Numbered from the stretch's first letter, positions 1 to 12,174 are shown. The stretch is DNA of 64,000 bases from Benincasa hispida (GCF_009727055.1 NC_052354.1:47688263-47752262), one strand, 5' to 3'. The notes: generated by a model from the sequence alone, not told the origin. Translations and numbers: made by a program.

Positions 1-1580
1 CTAGTTCAAGGCCTTAACCCATTCATCTTTGTCAATATCCTCCATTGCTTTCTTAAATGACAATGGATCCTCGATCCCATCATTCATAATGATGTTTTGG
101 GCTTCAGTCAAACCTATGTAGCGATCTGGTGGGTTCATAACCCTCCCAATCTCACGTAAAACAAGCTTACTTCGTGGCTTACGATCTCTCATGTGATTTT
201 CTTCCAAGAAGATAGCATTAGTGGAAACAAACACTTTGTTCTCACTCGAATCATAGAAGTATCCTCCTCTCGTTTATTTGGGGTAGATTACAAAGAGACA
301 AACCTTTGAACATGGTTCCAACTTCTTTGGATTAGTCGCTAGCACATGTGCCGAACAACCCCAAATCCTGAAGTGGCATAAATTACCTTTACGGCCTCTC
401 CATAACTCAATAGGTGTTTCAGAAAAACTTTTTGAGAGAACGTTGTTTAGGATATAACATGCAGTCTACACTGCATAACCCCAAAACAAGTCTAGAAGAT
501 GAGCATAACTCATATAGACCGAACCATGTCCAACAAGGTCTTGTTTCTCCTTTCTGATACACCATTCTGCTGAGGTGTACCAAGGGTCGAGAGTTGGGAT
601 GCAAGCCCATGTTCTATCATATAGTTCTGGAATTAGAGGTCCATATACTCTCCATCACGATTAGATCGTAGTGTTTTTATCTTCTTACCTAACAAGTTTT
701 CAACTTCAACCTTATACTACTTGAACATGTCAAGGGCTTCAGACTTACGTTGCATTAGGAAGAGATACCCAAACCTTGAATAATCATCTATGAAAGAGAT
801 GAAATATTCATACCTACTCGAGCTCTAACATTCATCGAACCACAGAGGTCTGAATGTACAAGCTCCAAGGCTTCCTTGGCTCTGTAACCTTTTCCAGTAA
901 AATGTCGTTTGGTCATCTAGCCTTCGAGGCATGATTCACATACTCATAAGGAGTTTGCTTCTAAACTCTTTAAAAGTCCACTTTTCACCAACTTCTCAAT
1001 CCTATTGTGGTTGGTGTGACCTAACCTTAGATGCCAAAGATGGCCGTTTTACCTTTGGAGAAACATTTGGTCTTTTAGCTATTGTTGTTGTACTCAACAT
1101 TTCAATGTTAAACAAGGCTTTTATGACTAATGACCTTAGTACATATAAGTTATTTTCCATTGAACCATAACCAATCTCCATTCCATTCTTGAAAATAAAC
1201 ACTTTATTCTCAGAAAAGGAGACGGTATAGCCTTGTTCAATGAGACAAGAAACCGAGATTAAGTTCCTCTTAATATGAGGAACTACAAAAACATTATCCA
1301 GCGATAGATAACGTTTCTTGTCAACAAATAACTTCAACCTGACTATAGTAACAGCTGAAACAACTTCACCAGAACTGACTCGAAGAGTCATCTCTCCCTG
1401 TGGCAACGTTTGCCAGGAATTGAATCCTTGGTAAGAGGAACTGACATGATTGGTAGCACCTGAATCAAGGATCCAGGCAGAATCATTATTCTCTACCAGA
1501 CATGTCTTCAAGACCAATAAATCATATTTACTGTCTTGTCTCCTCTTTTGGAGAGTAGTGGGATCGAGGTCGTTTGCCAC
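1..1580 (-). pseudogene. Copia pol remnant (protease, integrase, start of RT); gag largely deleted
   Basis: The longest open piece is 1002-1580. It carries an aspartic protease motif of DSG type (WILDSGATNH; DSG codons at 1458-1466) followed by the post-protease spacer typical of copia. Integrase-like sequence follows leftwards with stops and frameshifts (for example NGVSERRNKTLLD-like residues near 540-600). The last piece (1-234, MFVSTNAIFLEE...) runs through the link region into the N-terminus of reverse transcriptase (DKDEWVKALN) and is cut by the window edge. At about 1565-1575 residues of gag (VANDL) join directly to pol sequence (DPTTLQKRR), so the gag body and zinc knuckle are missing. 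The apparent start codon at 1580 is GTG at this deletion scar, not a real start. Confidence 0.88.
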
Positions 1581-2868
1581 GAAATTCGTTTCACACGATT
1601 CTTTCCACTATAAATAATTAGTCATTTTTAAAAGCTTAAATGGAAATACTAACGAGTTGTTGAAAAGAAAAACATATTAACCTACGTTAGGTTTTAAGAA
1701 AATACTCGTTGTAAAACAAAACAACATCCAATAAGGTTTTAGCAAAACTAACAAGAACCCCGTGTGACATCTAGTTTCGCAATGACGCTTCAAAGGTTTA
1801 GGACAAAAGCCGCCGAAGGGAGGTTAATTATCCCTCTGCTGAATTGAGAAGTTCTCAACCAGTCATTAATATTAGAACAACTCTTGTTCCTATAACGATA
1901 AACCATCATTGATTTGGCCAAGAGATCATTAACTTACTTAACAATCTCCCGTAACTGTGACCCGCCATTTTAAGGCCTAGAGATCTGTCCCAAAAGGCCA
2001 ATCCGAAGGGAAAAAATCTGATTGGGGTAAAACCTAAAGCGACCCTATCCATTTCTTGAGTTCATCTTGATATTGACATACTGCACAAAACCCATACGAA
2101 GGGAAACGCTCCAAAGGCGACATGAGGGCGTATAGAATGATCTCACGGTGTGAACCAATAACAGAGACCATAAGACGTGTTGACTCACACTCTTTACCCA
2201 CTTACTATAAATACTCTCTCTGTTCACCTTGATATTGACTCATGCAAACACCATCCGAAGGGGGACGCATCCTGGGCATCTCGAGGCCAAACATGAATCT
2301 CACGGCGTAAACATACAGGGAGAAATGTGAGTGGAATCATAGACATATCTGATACGCCTCTTCCTCCCACTGAATATTTAATAACCTAGGGCTTAGCTTA
2401 CTTAGAAAAAACACGGCCAAGGATTTTAACTAAGTGACTTTTAGGTTTGCCCAAGAGTAACATTTACCTTTGATAGTGAAACAACTTTTGATCATCATCC
2501 ATTAAACTCTTTAACAGAATCTTTGACCAAAACGTCGCATGCTTGTTGAAAATCTATCTAATTCACCTTTCCAAGCAGGTTCCCAAGTAGGGGTGTTATG
2601 TTTTCGTCAACTTAAGAACCTTAGCCTAGCCAGAACCTTCCTTAGACAAAAGGTCCCTTATAAATAGGTTTACAACAAATATAATCTTTTATTCAACCAA
2701 TTTAATCCTATTAAACCGATTTTAAAAGATTAATCTAGGTTGCTAAACTCTTTAGAACCATTTGAACTTAGGTCTATCTCAATCCAATTTTAAAACCCGT
2801 TTAAAAACTTGAGTTCACCCTAAGTCTGCATGCAACTTTGAAATATTGATTTTAGGTCTAATTTCTTG

Positions 2869-3180
2869 TATAACACTTATAAACGGAAACAACCACCACA
2901 ATGCGAAGCTAACACACACAGGGCATTTATAACGATTATAAACGGTCTAAGTGTCATGCTCAATGCATTGTCTATTCATTGCTACTTCTTTTATATAACA
3001 CTTATACAAAACAACAATGAAACAAGGAAAACATGATTCCATTCACCCTTAGACTATAACATTTATAATAAAAGGATGATGCATGATAATGCTCAATGCA
3101 TGCAAAATATAACTCTTATATTTCATGATGCATGCTCATGCTTTCAAGTAATTTCTTCATGTTAGATTATAACAATTATA
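2869..3180. repeat. Six phased 13-bp motifs, TATAACNNTTATA
   Basis: The 13-mer TATAACNNTTATA occurs at 2869, 2928, 2994, 3055, 3108 and 3168. Start-to-start spacing is 59, 66, 61, 53 and 60 bp. All six fit the consensus exactly at the 11 fixed positions. In element sense it reads TATAANNGTTATA, a near-palindrome. The corresponding region of the second copia element (32546-32867) has six related copies with similar spacing. Confidence 0.9.
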
Positions 3181-3359
3181 ATACATGATGAATGAATAAT
3201 TGCATAACCTAAGGTGGGTTTTTAACTATATGATAAACACTTTGACATATAAGTATCATACATCACATGTATAAGCAATCAAAGTTGATGAACCAGGTAA
3301 AATTGCCTTAAAACACAAAAAAGAAAGCTAACTATTACAAAGACAAGGAGTCTCCGATT

Positions 3360-4130
3360 CAAACAGGCGAACCGGGTCTTGAACCACTCGGCAAAGCATC
3401 GCTTCTTCTACCATCGTGTACTAAGCACCTTGCGATCGTCTACACGATAAAACAAACATTTCGTTCTATCACTTACCAGTGCTCCAAAGTTAAACAATCG
3501 TTTAGCATTTACTATACGATCGTCTAGAAAAATCCAAATGATCGTTTAGTTATTACTACATGGTTTTGTACCTTTACTAAGCGATGAAGCCTGAAGTACA
3601 CGATTGCTTAGCACACTCCGTACAATGCCCTCCTTCCGCGGTCATCCAAACGACTATGATGCCACAAAGCACCATCACCTAAGCGATCGCTTAACTAGTG
3701 CCTCCGTATCGCATATGCACGATCGCATAGGTAGTAACTAAGCGATGAAGCTTGCTAACTACACGATCGTCTAGCGCGTGCCTTCTACTAAAGGATGAGC
3801 ATCAATTACTCCTAATACGATCGCCTACCTCCAGCGCATATGCGATCGCACAACCTACGCTACGCGATATGGTAAACGATTTACCTCATCGGTTAGCATT
3901 AGCTAAACGATCGTTTAGAAAATACAACACGGTCGTTTAGAAAAAAATCTAAACGATCGCTTAGTTAAATCCCAACGATCGTTTACCTGAGGCTACACGA
4001 TTTGATCAATGCTTGGTCTTCTTCTTCGTTGAGAACTGCTTCGCCATGCGCCGAAGCTTTATCATGAACGACTCGACTCGACGAACTCGAACTTTTCAAA
4101 TTACAGACTCGATTGCAAAGTTAATCTCGC
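3360..4130. repeat. Array of CGATCG(T)TTAG-like motifs
   Basis: Many imperfect copies of a motif close to AACGATCGTTTAG lie 20-60 bp apart in this leader segment. The matching leader segment of the second copia element (31740-32290) and parts of family-A LTRs carry the same motif. The core CGATCG is self-complementary, so the motif reads similarly on both strands. Function unknown. Confidence 0.75.
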
Positions 4131-4321
4131 CCAAAAACATAGGGGCCCTTACAATTAACACTTTGTAATACCAAAAGTTTTAAGAAAAAAAAGGTAATTT
4201 AAACCCGAAACGTTCATCATATTCATCCACAAATGTAGAAAACGGTTAACCACAAATGCAGCAACTAACCACGACTCTCAAATGCGTTAAATTCAGATAT
4301 TTAATTTGGAATATCAGAGAA

Positions 4322-4338
4322 CCTGACTCTGATACCAA
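4322..4338 (-). promoter_or_regulatory. Primer binding site (initiator tRNA-Met type)
   Basis: Immediately inside the 5' LTR, one base after its CA end, the minus strand reads TTGGTATCAGAGTCAGGT. TGGTATCAGAG is the usual plant copia primer site complementary to the 3' end of initiator tRNA-Met. It fixes the element's orientation and the LTR boundary. Confidence 0.9.
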
Positions 4339-4339
4339 T

Positions 4340-5992
4340 TGAAGGAAATTGGATCTGAGATTTCCATGAGCAGCGGAACAAGACTATTCCAAATTATAAT
4401 CATGAATGAACATATATTTACAGTCAACTTCTAAACAAGCGGTTATACAATTCAAATGCAGAAATTACAATATGAACAATATAAATGCATAAAGAGATCA
4501 AACTCTACGCACAATAGTAGAAGCGTCTCCATGCTCCGATGTGCATGGCCGCTCGAACAACAGCAACCTTGAATGCACGATCTACACGATCGCAACATCG
4601 CACGAACACTTCGTCTCGTCCTCAACGATCTCCTCGATCACGAACTCCTCCGCAACACGAATGAACTCCTCCGTAGCACCACGAACGGCCTCCAGAAATC
4701 CTCGACGGTATAGGTTGAAGCTTGGTATTGAGTTGAGTCTGACACCACCAATAAGGCGACCTTGGTATTCTCGGTGTGAGAATCCAAAGGGTGGGCTCTG
4801 TTCAAACTTGGTATGAGGCAGAGAAATGGAGGGAACACCGATCGCATACACAACTAGGCAAGTGGGAGATGGCGGAGACCTATCGTATAGGTTGAAGCCC
4901 AATCGTTTAGTAAAGCTAAGCAATCGTCTAGCAAAAGCTATGCAAGATCCGTTAGCTCATCGTTTAGCTCAGTCTGTCGCCTATAGACTCTACACGATCG
5001 TTTACTTTGGGCCAACGATCGTTTAGTAAATATTGCACGATCGTTTAGCTCGCCAACAGGCACGATCGTTTACTCGCCACTGCACGATCGTTTAGCTCGC
5101 TCAACCGTCATTTAGTAAATCCGTATTTACTTAACGACTCCATGAGCAACCTTTCAACCTTTTGTAAAAAGCTTTTTCAATCTTTTAAAATAGAAAAACC
5201 ATTTTCCTTTTAAACTCATGGTTACCATGATTCAATAACCACCCACTACTTTGGTTATTTAGAAGAAAAAGAATTAATTATCCAATAATTAATATTATTA
5301 TAAACATAAATGATAACCAACTTATCATACTATATTTATAACCTATAGTTTTAATATTTCATCTTGTGTAGCTGAGTTCCCAGCTCTCAAATCAGACGAA
5401 TCCCCAAAGTGGTAGGTTTGAGTCAACGAACTGGCCACTCGCACCATGCAAATCAAAAGACCGCCCTCAAAGGCAGGAGTTCCCAACTCACTCAAGATTG
5501 AGGTCATGTTACCTATGGTCATTCTAGTGAAGTGAAGTCTCTGTCATGAACGACGTTATATAACGAGACGTTAACACTACGTGGTCAGGTCTTATACAAA
5601 CTCTTTGTATAGGACGCCCCTGCTCACATGTCCCCACCTGAATGGACAAGATCATACCATCTGTAGCAAGTCATAACACTTGTAACTATTCTACAAAGCG
5701 GGTCGCATCCATAGTGTTACCAAGATAAGGTTTCCCTCCTATATCCATATACTACAGACCATTTTGGTTATCACTTAAGACATGATCCATTTGTATGTCA
5801 CCACATACAAGCTTAAGTTACATAATGAAAACCAGGGATTTGAGTTTATTGGTTTGTGGTAAAGGAAATAAAACATCCAATGCTCATAGACAATAGGTGA
5901 AAAAAATATCATATATTATACATCACAAGCGTTTGTTCAAAACTGTGTTTACAAACTACAAGACACAAGAGTTTAGGGCATCATCCCCAACA
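4340..5992 (-). repeat. 5' LTR of the left copia element (family A)
   Basis: 1653-bp LTR. On the minus strand it begins TGTTGGGGATGATG and ends CCTTCA. Boundaries are set by TG/CA termini, by the primer binding site directly inside the left end, and by resumption of host LTR sequence at 5993. It aligns by eye with the plus-strand LTR at 39478-41126. A segment rich in CGATCGTTTAG-like motifs lies at about 4970-5110. Confidence 0.88.
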
Positions 5993-8900
5993 CTAAGATC
6001 TCTGGTTTGAAGGAAATCAGACATGAGGAATTTCATGAGAAGTGGAATGATCGTTCCAAATTGCATTCGAAATTGAACAACAACAATTATAGTACACAAA
6101 CAGAAACCAACTAGTCATGCACATAATGAAATTACAGCATGCTTTACATTAAAATCAAGGGAAAGATTATACATACCTTTGAAGACTCATCTTCAAACTC
6201 CCTCGATCACAAACACTCGTTTAATCTCGAAGACTGCAATCACGAACGCTCAAACACCACGACCGCAACACAACACGATCAAAGGCAACACGAATTTTAC
6301 GAACGCCCTCCAACACCTCGACCTCAGTCAAGTTGAGTAAGACACCACCACAATGGCTACCTTGGTATTCTTGGTGTGAGAATCCAGAAGTGTGGGCTTT
6401 GTGTGGACTTGGTTAGAGGAAGAGACCGGAGGAAACACAGTCGTGTAAACGATTGAGCAAGTGGGAGATGACAAAAGTTTATCGTATAGACGAATACCCA
6501 ATTGTTTAGTAAAATCTTTGTGATCGTATAGCAAATGCTCTGCAATCATTTAGATAATGGCCAGCTGAGTAAACTATCGTGTAGTGTCACTTCACAATCG
6601 TTTAGTCTATCTTTAGCTATCGTTTAGTGAATTATATTCACTTGACAACAAATTGTGAGTGAGTTTCCAAGAATAGTAACTCTCACAACAACCTCTAAAT
6701 TTAGGAAAACATTTTTCTTTTTATCTCACGGTTACCATGAAACCACCAATAATCTTCTACTTAATTGGTTATTAGGAAAAAAGATATAATTATCTAATAA
6801 TTAATATTATTATAAATATATATGATAACCAACTTACCATACTATATTTATAACCTATAGTTTTAATATTTCATCTCATGAAAAATAAAAACCATAGTTC
6901 TTTTTTTTATTTTATGGTACTTAATGTAAATCTCATTTACATTAATCCTCCGCTTGATATATCTCATACCTCACAACGATCATATCATTTATAATTGAAT
7001 TTTCTCTTGTCAATTTGAACATTTCAAATCAACACTAAGAATTGATTCTCAACTTAAATCCATTGAGCTACAAAGGAGACCTTATGGACCTCTAGCTCAA
7101 AGCTCCAACAGTACGTGAATAACTGACTAAACTCTTTAGTCACGAGGTCTACCATCCGTTAACTACCAGACACTCCACTAAAGACCGACAGCTGAACTAC
7201 CCTTATTACAGATATATTATGTGTCCATATCATCCAATCAACAGTGCGATAACCCTTAACAGATCACTCATAAGTACAGCTGGGCCAATAATCGTTATGC
7301 CCCTGTAGTTACATCTAACTCCTTAAGTATCACTGATCCCTCTAATGAACATAAGTCATATTCCTACTATGACTAAGTCCTTTCTTCCAAAGAGAGCTGT
7401 GGCCACTATGTTCAAGTCTCGAAATCAACCCTTAAGGGAGCAATATATCTACTTACCCCTGCTTTGGGGAATGAGTGAATTTCATCTTGTGTAACTGAGT
7501 TCCCAGTTCCCAAATTAGACAAATCCCTAAAAAGGTAGGAATGTTGAGTTTGCAATCTGGCCATTCTCACTCATACTAATCAAAGGACTACCCTCAAAGG
7601 CAAGAGTTCCCAAAACACTCAGGATTGAGGTCATGTCACCTATGGTCGTTTAGATGAGATGTAAGTCTCAAGTATCAACGACGTTATATATAAAGACTAG
7701 TCATCTTGTGGTCCGGTCTTATACAAACTCTTTGATAGTACACCCCCGCTCGCATGTCTCCACATGAATGGTCAGAATCTACCATTTATAGTAGTTCACA
7801 ACACTTGCAAACCTCTACAAAGCGGGTTGTATCTGTAGTATCACACGGATCAGATATCCCTCCTTAATCCTTATACTACAGACCTATTTAGGTTATATGC
7901 ATGCTTAAGTTTATATTCAATAACCATGAAACTTTGTTTATTGGATACAAGTTAATGCCAAATAAAATAATTCTTATTGTATTCATAAAAATGTGTACAG
8001 ATTACAAATTACAAGACTTTGGTAAAATTAGAACACCAATCCCAACATGATTTTTGTTGTAACTTAAGCATGTATGTGGAGACAGACAAGTGGATCATGC
8101 CTTAAGTGATAACCAAAATGGTCTGTAGTATATAGATATAGGAGGGAAACCTTATCCTGGTGACACTACGGATGTGGCCCACTTTGTAGATAGTTACAAG
8201 TGTTGTGACGTGCTACAGATGGTCTAATCCTGATCATTCATATGGAGACATGCGAACGAGGATGTCCTATACAAAGGAGTTTATATAAGACAAGTTCACG
8301 AAGTATATAATCTCGTTATATAGCGTCGTTCATCACAGAGACTTCACTTCACTAGGATGACCATAGGTAACATATCTTAATCCTGAGTGAGTTGGGAACT
8401 CCTGCCTATGAAAGCGGTCTTTTGATTTGCATGGGTACGAGTCGCCAGAATGCTGACTCAAACCTACCACTTTGGGGATTCGTCTGATTAGGGAGCTGAG
8501 AACTTTGTTACACACGATGGAATTCACTACTTCCACGAAGCAGGGGTAAGTAGATAGATTGCTCCCTTAAGGGTTGATTTCGAGACCTAAACGATGTAGT
8601 GCCACACACTTTCTCAATGCCCGAGAGGTGTCCACTCATAGTAGGATTATGATGTATTGTTCATTAGAGGGATCAGTGGTATTTAAGGAGTTAAATGTAA
8701 CTATAGGGGTAAAATGGTAAATTGACCCAGCTGTACTTACGAGGATTTGTGAAGGGTTATTATACTATTGACTGGTTATATCCGATGGACATAGAAATAT
8801 GTCTGTAGTGAGAAGAGTGCAGTTTTCGGTCTTTAGTGGAGTGCCTGACAGTTAACGGATGGTGGATCTCGTGACTAAAGAGTTTAGTTAGCTATTCACG

Positions 8901-9941
8901 TACCGTTGGAGCTTCGATCTACAGGTCCATAAGGTCTCCTTGGTTGCTCAATGGATTCAAGTTGAGAATCATTTTTTAGGTCAGTGAAGTGTTGAAATTG
9001 ACAAGAGGGAGTTTGATGATATATGATATGATTAAATTGGTTCAATTATATATGATATAGTTGACATGATGTATGAGATACATTAATTGGAGGAAAATGA
9101 TATAAATATGATTTATATCAAGTAAAGAAGAAAAGAACTATGGTTTAAATGTTGCATATGATGTGAAATTAAAACTATAGGTTATAAATGTAATATGAGA
9201 AGTTAATTATTATCTTTTCTATAATTAAAACAATTATGAGATAATGGTTGATGGTTTCTCCTAAACCGTGTGTGAAAGTGGGAGGTTTTATTTAGTTTTC
9301 ATAACCGAAGGATAAAATGAAAAAATGTTTTCATTTTGGAAGAATCGCATCATTTTGAGTACACTGCCTATCGTATAGCCTTTTACTAAACGATCACGTG
9401 GCTACGAGATTCACTAAACGATCATGTAAATTATCTCACCTGTTTTACTAAACGATCGTGTACCTTTACTAAATGATCAAGCACAAAATCTATACGATAG
9501 ACTTTATATTTACCCACTTGCTTGGTCGTTGAGTGTGATCGTTGTTTCCTCTTTCTCTCTACCAAATCGAACAGAGCCCACACATCTTGGACTCTCACTC
9601 CGAGAATACCAAGGTTACTGAGAGGTGATGTCTGAGAGGTTGCTTATTTGTGGAGAAGATTGTTCATGTGTTAAGCGACAACGAGAAATTTGGGTTGGCG
9701 TTCTAAACGATAGCGAGAGATGCTGGTCTAAGATTCCACGAGAGCGAGAGAAAGTTAGAAGAAGAGTTCTTCAAATGGTATGTCCCTCGTTCCTTTGTAT
9801 CTAATTTATGAAAGCATGTCGTAATTTGTTATGAAAATGCATAACTAGTTTGTATATTTGTGTATGCTTGTAATTCTGTCACAATGAATTTGGAACGATC
9901 TTGCTTCCGCTCATAAGTTCTCTTTGATAAGAGTTCCTTCA
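5993..9941 (+). repeat. Family-A solo LTR, interrupted; 5' end outside window
   Basis: Plus-strand LTR visible in two parts. 5993-6007 (CTAAGATCTCTGGTT) continues at 8048-9941 after a minus-strand LTR insertion. It ends CCTTCA at 9941, and what follows is not a primer binding site but another LTR (9942 on), so this is a solo LTR. Its first ~150 bp lie left of the window, beyond the copia element inserted in it. Removing the insertion leaves about 1.9 kb, so the whole LTR was about 2.06 kb. CGATCG-type motifs occur near 9360-9500. Confidence 0.82.
6008..8047 (-). repeat. Solo LTR (copia, family-A relative) inserted in an older LTR
   Basis: 2040-bp minus-strand LTR that starts on its own strand TGTTGGGATTGG and ends CCTTCA. 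It is flanked by 5-bp direct repeats with one mismatch, TGGTT at 6003-6007 and TGATT at 8048-8052. The host LTR reads through correctly when the insert is removed (compare 39640-39660). There is no internal region, so it arose by LTR-LTR recombination. Small ORFs here are shadows. Confidence 0.87.
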
Positions 9942-10893
9942 AGTTACATGTTGATTGGCTATATCCAATGGACACAAGTTACATGTTCATGAGGCCCCCT
10001 TAGTGGCTTAAAAGGATTTAGTTGAGAATTAGTTCTTGGATTAATTTGAAATGTTCAAATTAATAGAGGGATTTAATTATATATGATATAATTAAATTAT
10101 TTAATTATATGTGATATAATTGTCATAATGTATTTGATACATTATAATTTAATGGGAGGAAATAAATATTTGAATGAGATTCAAATATATTTTCTATGAA
10201 TGTGATTCATAGTTGTTAAATTTAATATAAATATGATTTATATTAAATGTCATATAATAGGGAAAAGAAACTATAGTTTATATTGCATGTGATACAATAT
10301 TAAAATTATAGGCTATATGTTATATTTATCATATTTATTTATATTATTTTATTATTATTATTTGAATAATATTCCCCAATTTTTTTCTCTCCACCCACTT
10401 TAGTGGGTGGTTATGTTTTTTTATAGCAAAGAGTAGAATAAAAGAAAAATAGTTTTTCTTCTTCTTCTTCGTTGAACTTGATTGAACAATTGAGAGAAAA
10501 AGTTATAGAAAAGTTATGTGAGTTTGCTTAGTGTAAATGCTCTCATTCTTCTTCCTCCTTCATCTAAACTTATCCCTCCGATCCAAAATAGTTAGAGCCC
10601 ACAACTCCTGGGTTCTCACCTTGGACTTCATTGTGGTTGTGTACAGGTTTCAGTTTGAGGTTTCGTTGAAGAAGGTCTTCAAGAGGTTTATGACCGTTCG
10701 AGGGAGAATTCGTGAAAAAAAGGTTCTTCAAAGGTAATGTATCTTGAACCCTTTTCTTAAAAAAAACATGTTGTAATTTAACTTTAAATGCATATCTATT
10801 GTATGTTTATTGTAAACTCTTTATTCGATAACTAATGGAATTTGGACGATCCGCTTCCGCTCAAGGTTCTCCTCACACGAGTTCCTGCTACTC
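9942..10893 (+). repeat. Copia LTR fragment (family-A relative)
   Basis: The sequence resembles the second half of family-A LTRs: a TTGATTGGCTATATCCAATGG segment, then AT-rich stretches, then a GAGCCCACAACTCCTGGG-like segment, then GGAATTTGGACGATCCGC, ending GAGTTCCTGC near 10893. AAGTTACATGTT occurs at both 9940 and 9979, and much of the LTR between the two landmarks is missing, so this piece has an internal deletion. To its right gypsy gag sequence starts abruptly. Confidence 0.7.
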
Positions 10894-11860
10894 TTTCTGC
10901 TTGGTTCCACTAGAACCCTTACCTTTGGTTCCAGCTACTCTAGGCTGCTCCACAATCTAGAAGACTATTCTTTGCTCTATCTGAGCCTCACGACTTAACT
11001 GGGGATAATCCCTCTTAAAATGCCCTGTCTGTCCACACTGAAAATAGACGTTTCTTCCATTGTAACAAATTCAAGAGTGGTGCTTACCATAACTCACACA
11101 AAGTGGCTTCCTACCTATACTAGCCACTGACTCGCCAGTATGCCTAGCCACTGATCTACTAGCTGTTTCAACTACAGGTCTCGATCTCTTCTTACTCGAA
11201 CCTTACTAGCTTGTAGCACCCTGACCTCTCTGAGCAGACTATTCAGAGAATGGAGGTCTAAAACTTCTACCTCTCGATTCCACTGGAACTCTCTGCTGCT
11301 CAATCTTACCTCTCTGGTCTACATCAGCTATACTTCTCTCAACTCGAATAGTTGTCTCAACTAACTGAGTGAAATCCACCCAATTAGTCGTGGAAGTAAT
11401 TGGAGTATGGATCTCCTTCTTTAGCCTTTTCTCAAATCTCCTGTAATGCTTCTTCTCTTCCACTATAATCAGAAGGGCATTTGTGACAATTCTATAAACT
11501 TCTACTCGTACTCAGCGACTGACATTGATCCTTGAACCAGTCTAAGGAACTTGTCCCTCTTAGCTTCTCTGAAGGAACTCGGATAATACATATCCTCGAA
11601 AACCTTCCTGAACTCTGGCCAAGTTATAGCCTTTGATCTACTCCTCCTAGCCCCTACAACTTTCCACCATCTCTTGACTCCTTTCTGAAACAGGAACACC
11701 GCCAACCCAACCTTACGGTCATCCAACATCTCATCACATCAAAAAATTTCTCAATCAGATTCAACCAAACTTCAGCATCCGCTGGATCTGTAGCACCATC
11801 AAATATCGCTACATCCAAGGCTTTCAGTCTCTCGATGCCATATCTCTTCTATGGGTCTAC
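10894..11860 (-). pseudogene. Ty3/gypsy gag remnant
   Basis: Minus-strand gag fragments in shifting frames. Residues RLKALDVAIFDGATDPADAEVW (about 11760-11840, given here as two adjoining parts: RLKALDVAIFDG and ATDPADAEVW) precede the open piece 11502-11729 (KVGLAVFLFQKGVKRWW..., the retrotransposon gag domain). This continues past a stop into 11239-11463 (EEKKHYRRFEKRLKKEI...). Nearer 11000-11060 is a zinc-knuckle relic, YFQCGQTGHFKRDYP, in which the first and last cysteines of CX2CX4HX4C are tyrosines. The coding sequence stops abruptly at about 10894 where an LTR fragment begins. At least one frameshift and several stops mean it cannot make a full gag. Confidence 0.85.
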
Positions 11861-12166
11861 CTAAACTGAACCCACACTTGCTGCCAATCTCTGAGCGATC
11901 TTATCTTGCTTAGCAATATCTTAAGATGCTTATCTCAAAATTCTTCGTAGTTTGGCCGAAATTTTCAAAACTCTAGCACTGGCCCTGGATTACCCGAGAG
12001 CTTGACCTTTTTGTACTTTCTTCAAATTTTCAGCAAGTTCCTGATGGTTTCTTCTTCCGATAGCTGTTTACCATCAACTAGACTTCTTTAGCTTTCAAAT
12101 GGCTTTAGAATCTCTTCAAATGCTTAAGTAGTTTGTTCAAAACTGCTTTTTGAAGTCAGCTTTCCC

Positions 12167-12174
12167 CTTTTATA
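12167..12174 (-). promoter_or_regulatory. TATA box of the gypsy LTR
   Basis: On the minus strand the sequence reads TATAAAAG followed by GGG. It lies between the tandem-repeat U3-like region (12273 onward) and the gag remnant, in the order expected for an LTR promoter. Assignment rests on motif and position only. Confidence 0.45.

Larger units (their letters stand above)
1641..4321 (-). other. Non-coding leader of the left copia element
   Basis: About 2.7 kb between the primer binding site and the pol remnant, without a plausible gene. It is collinear with 31503-34065 of the plus-strand copia element. It holds two repeat zones: CGATCG-type motifs (about 3360-4130) and a phased 13-bp motif array (2869-3180). 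The small ORFs here are chance frames. Confidence 0.75.
1..5992 (-). mobile_element. Ty1/copia LTR retrotransposon, 3' part outside window
   Basis: Minus-strand copia element. From right to left it shows a 5' LTR (4340-5992), a primer binding site, a long non-coding leader, then protease, integrase and the start of reverse transcriptase, which runs off the left edge. Its right end (TG...CA type, CCAACA on the plus strand) is followed by CTAAG at 5993-5997, where a plus-strand family-A LTR resumes in register (other copies read AAACTAAGATC). The element therefore inserted into that older LTR, and CTAAG is the expected 5-bp target duplication; its partner lies outside the window. Most of gag is deleted and the pol reading frame is broken, so it is not autonomous. 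Confidence 0.9.

Noticed and set aside
3360..4130. CRISPR-like array suggested by regularly recurring CGATCG motifs
   Set aside because: Repeats are short, imperfect and irregularly spaced, and the sequence is a plant retrotransposon leader; no cas genes.
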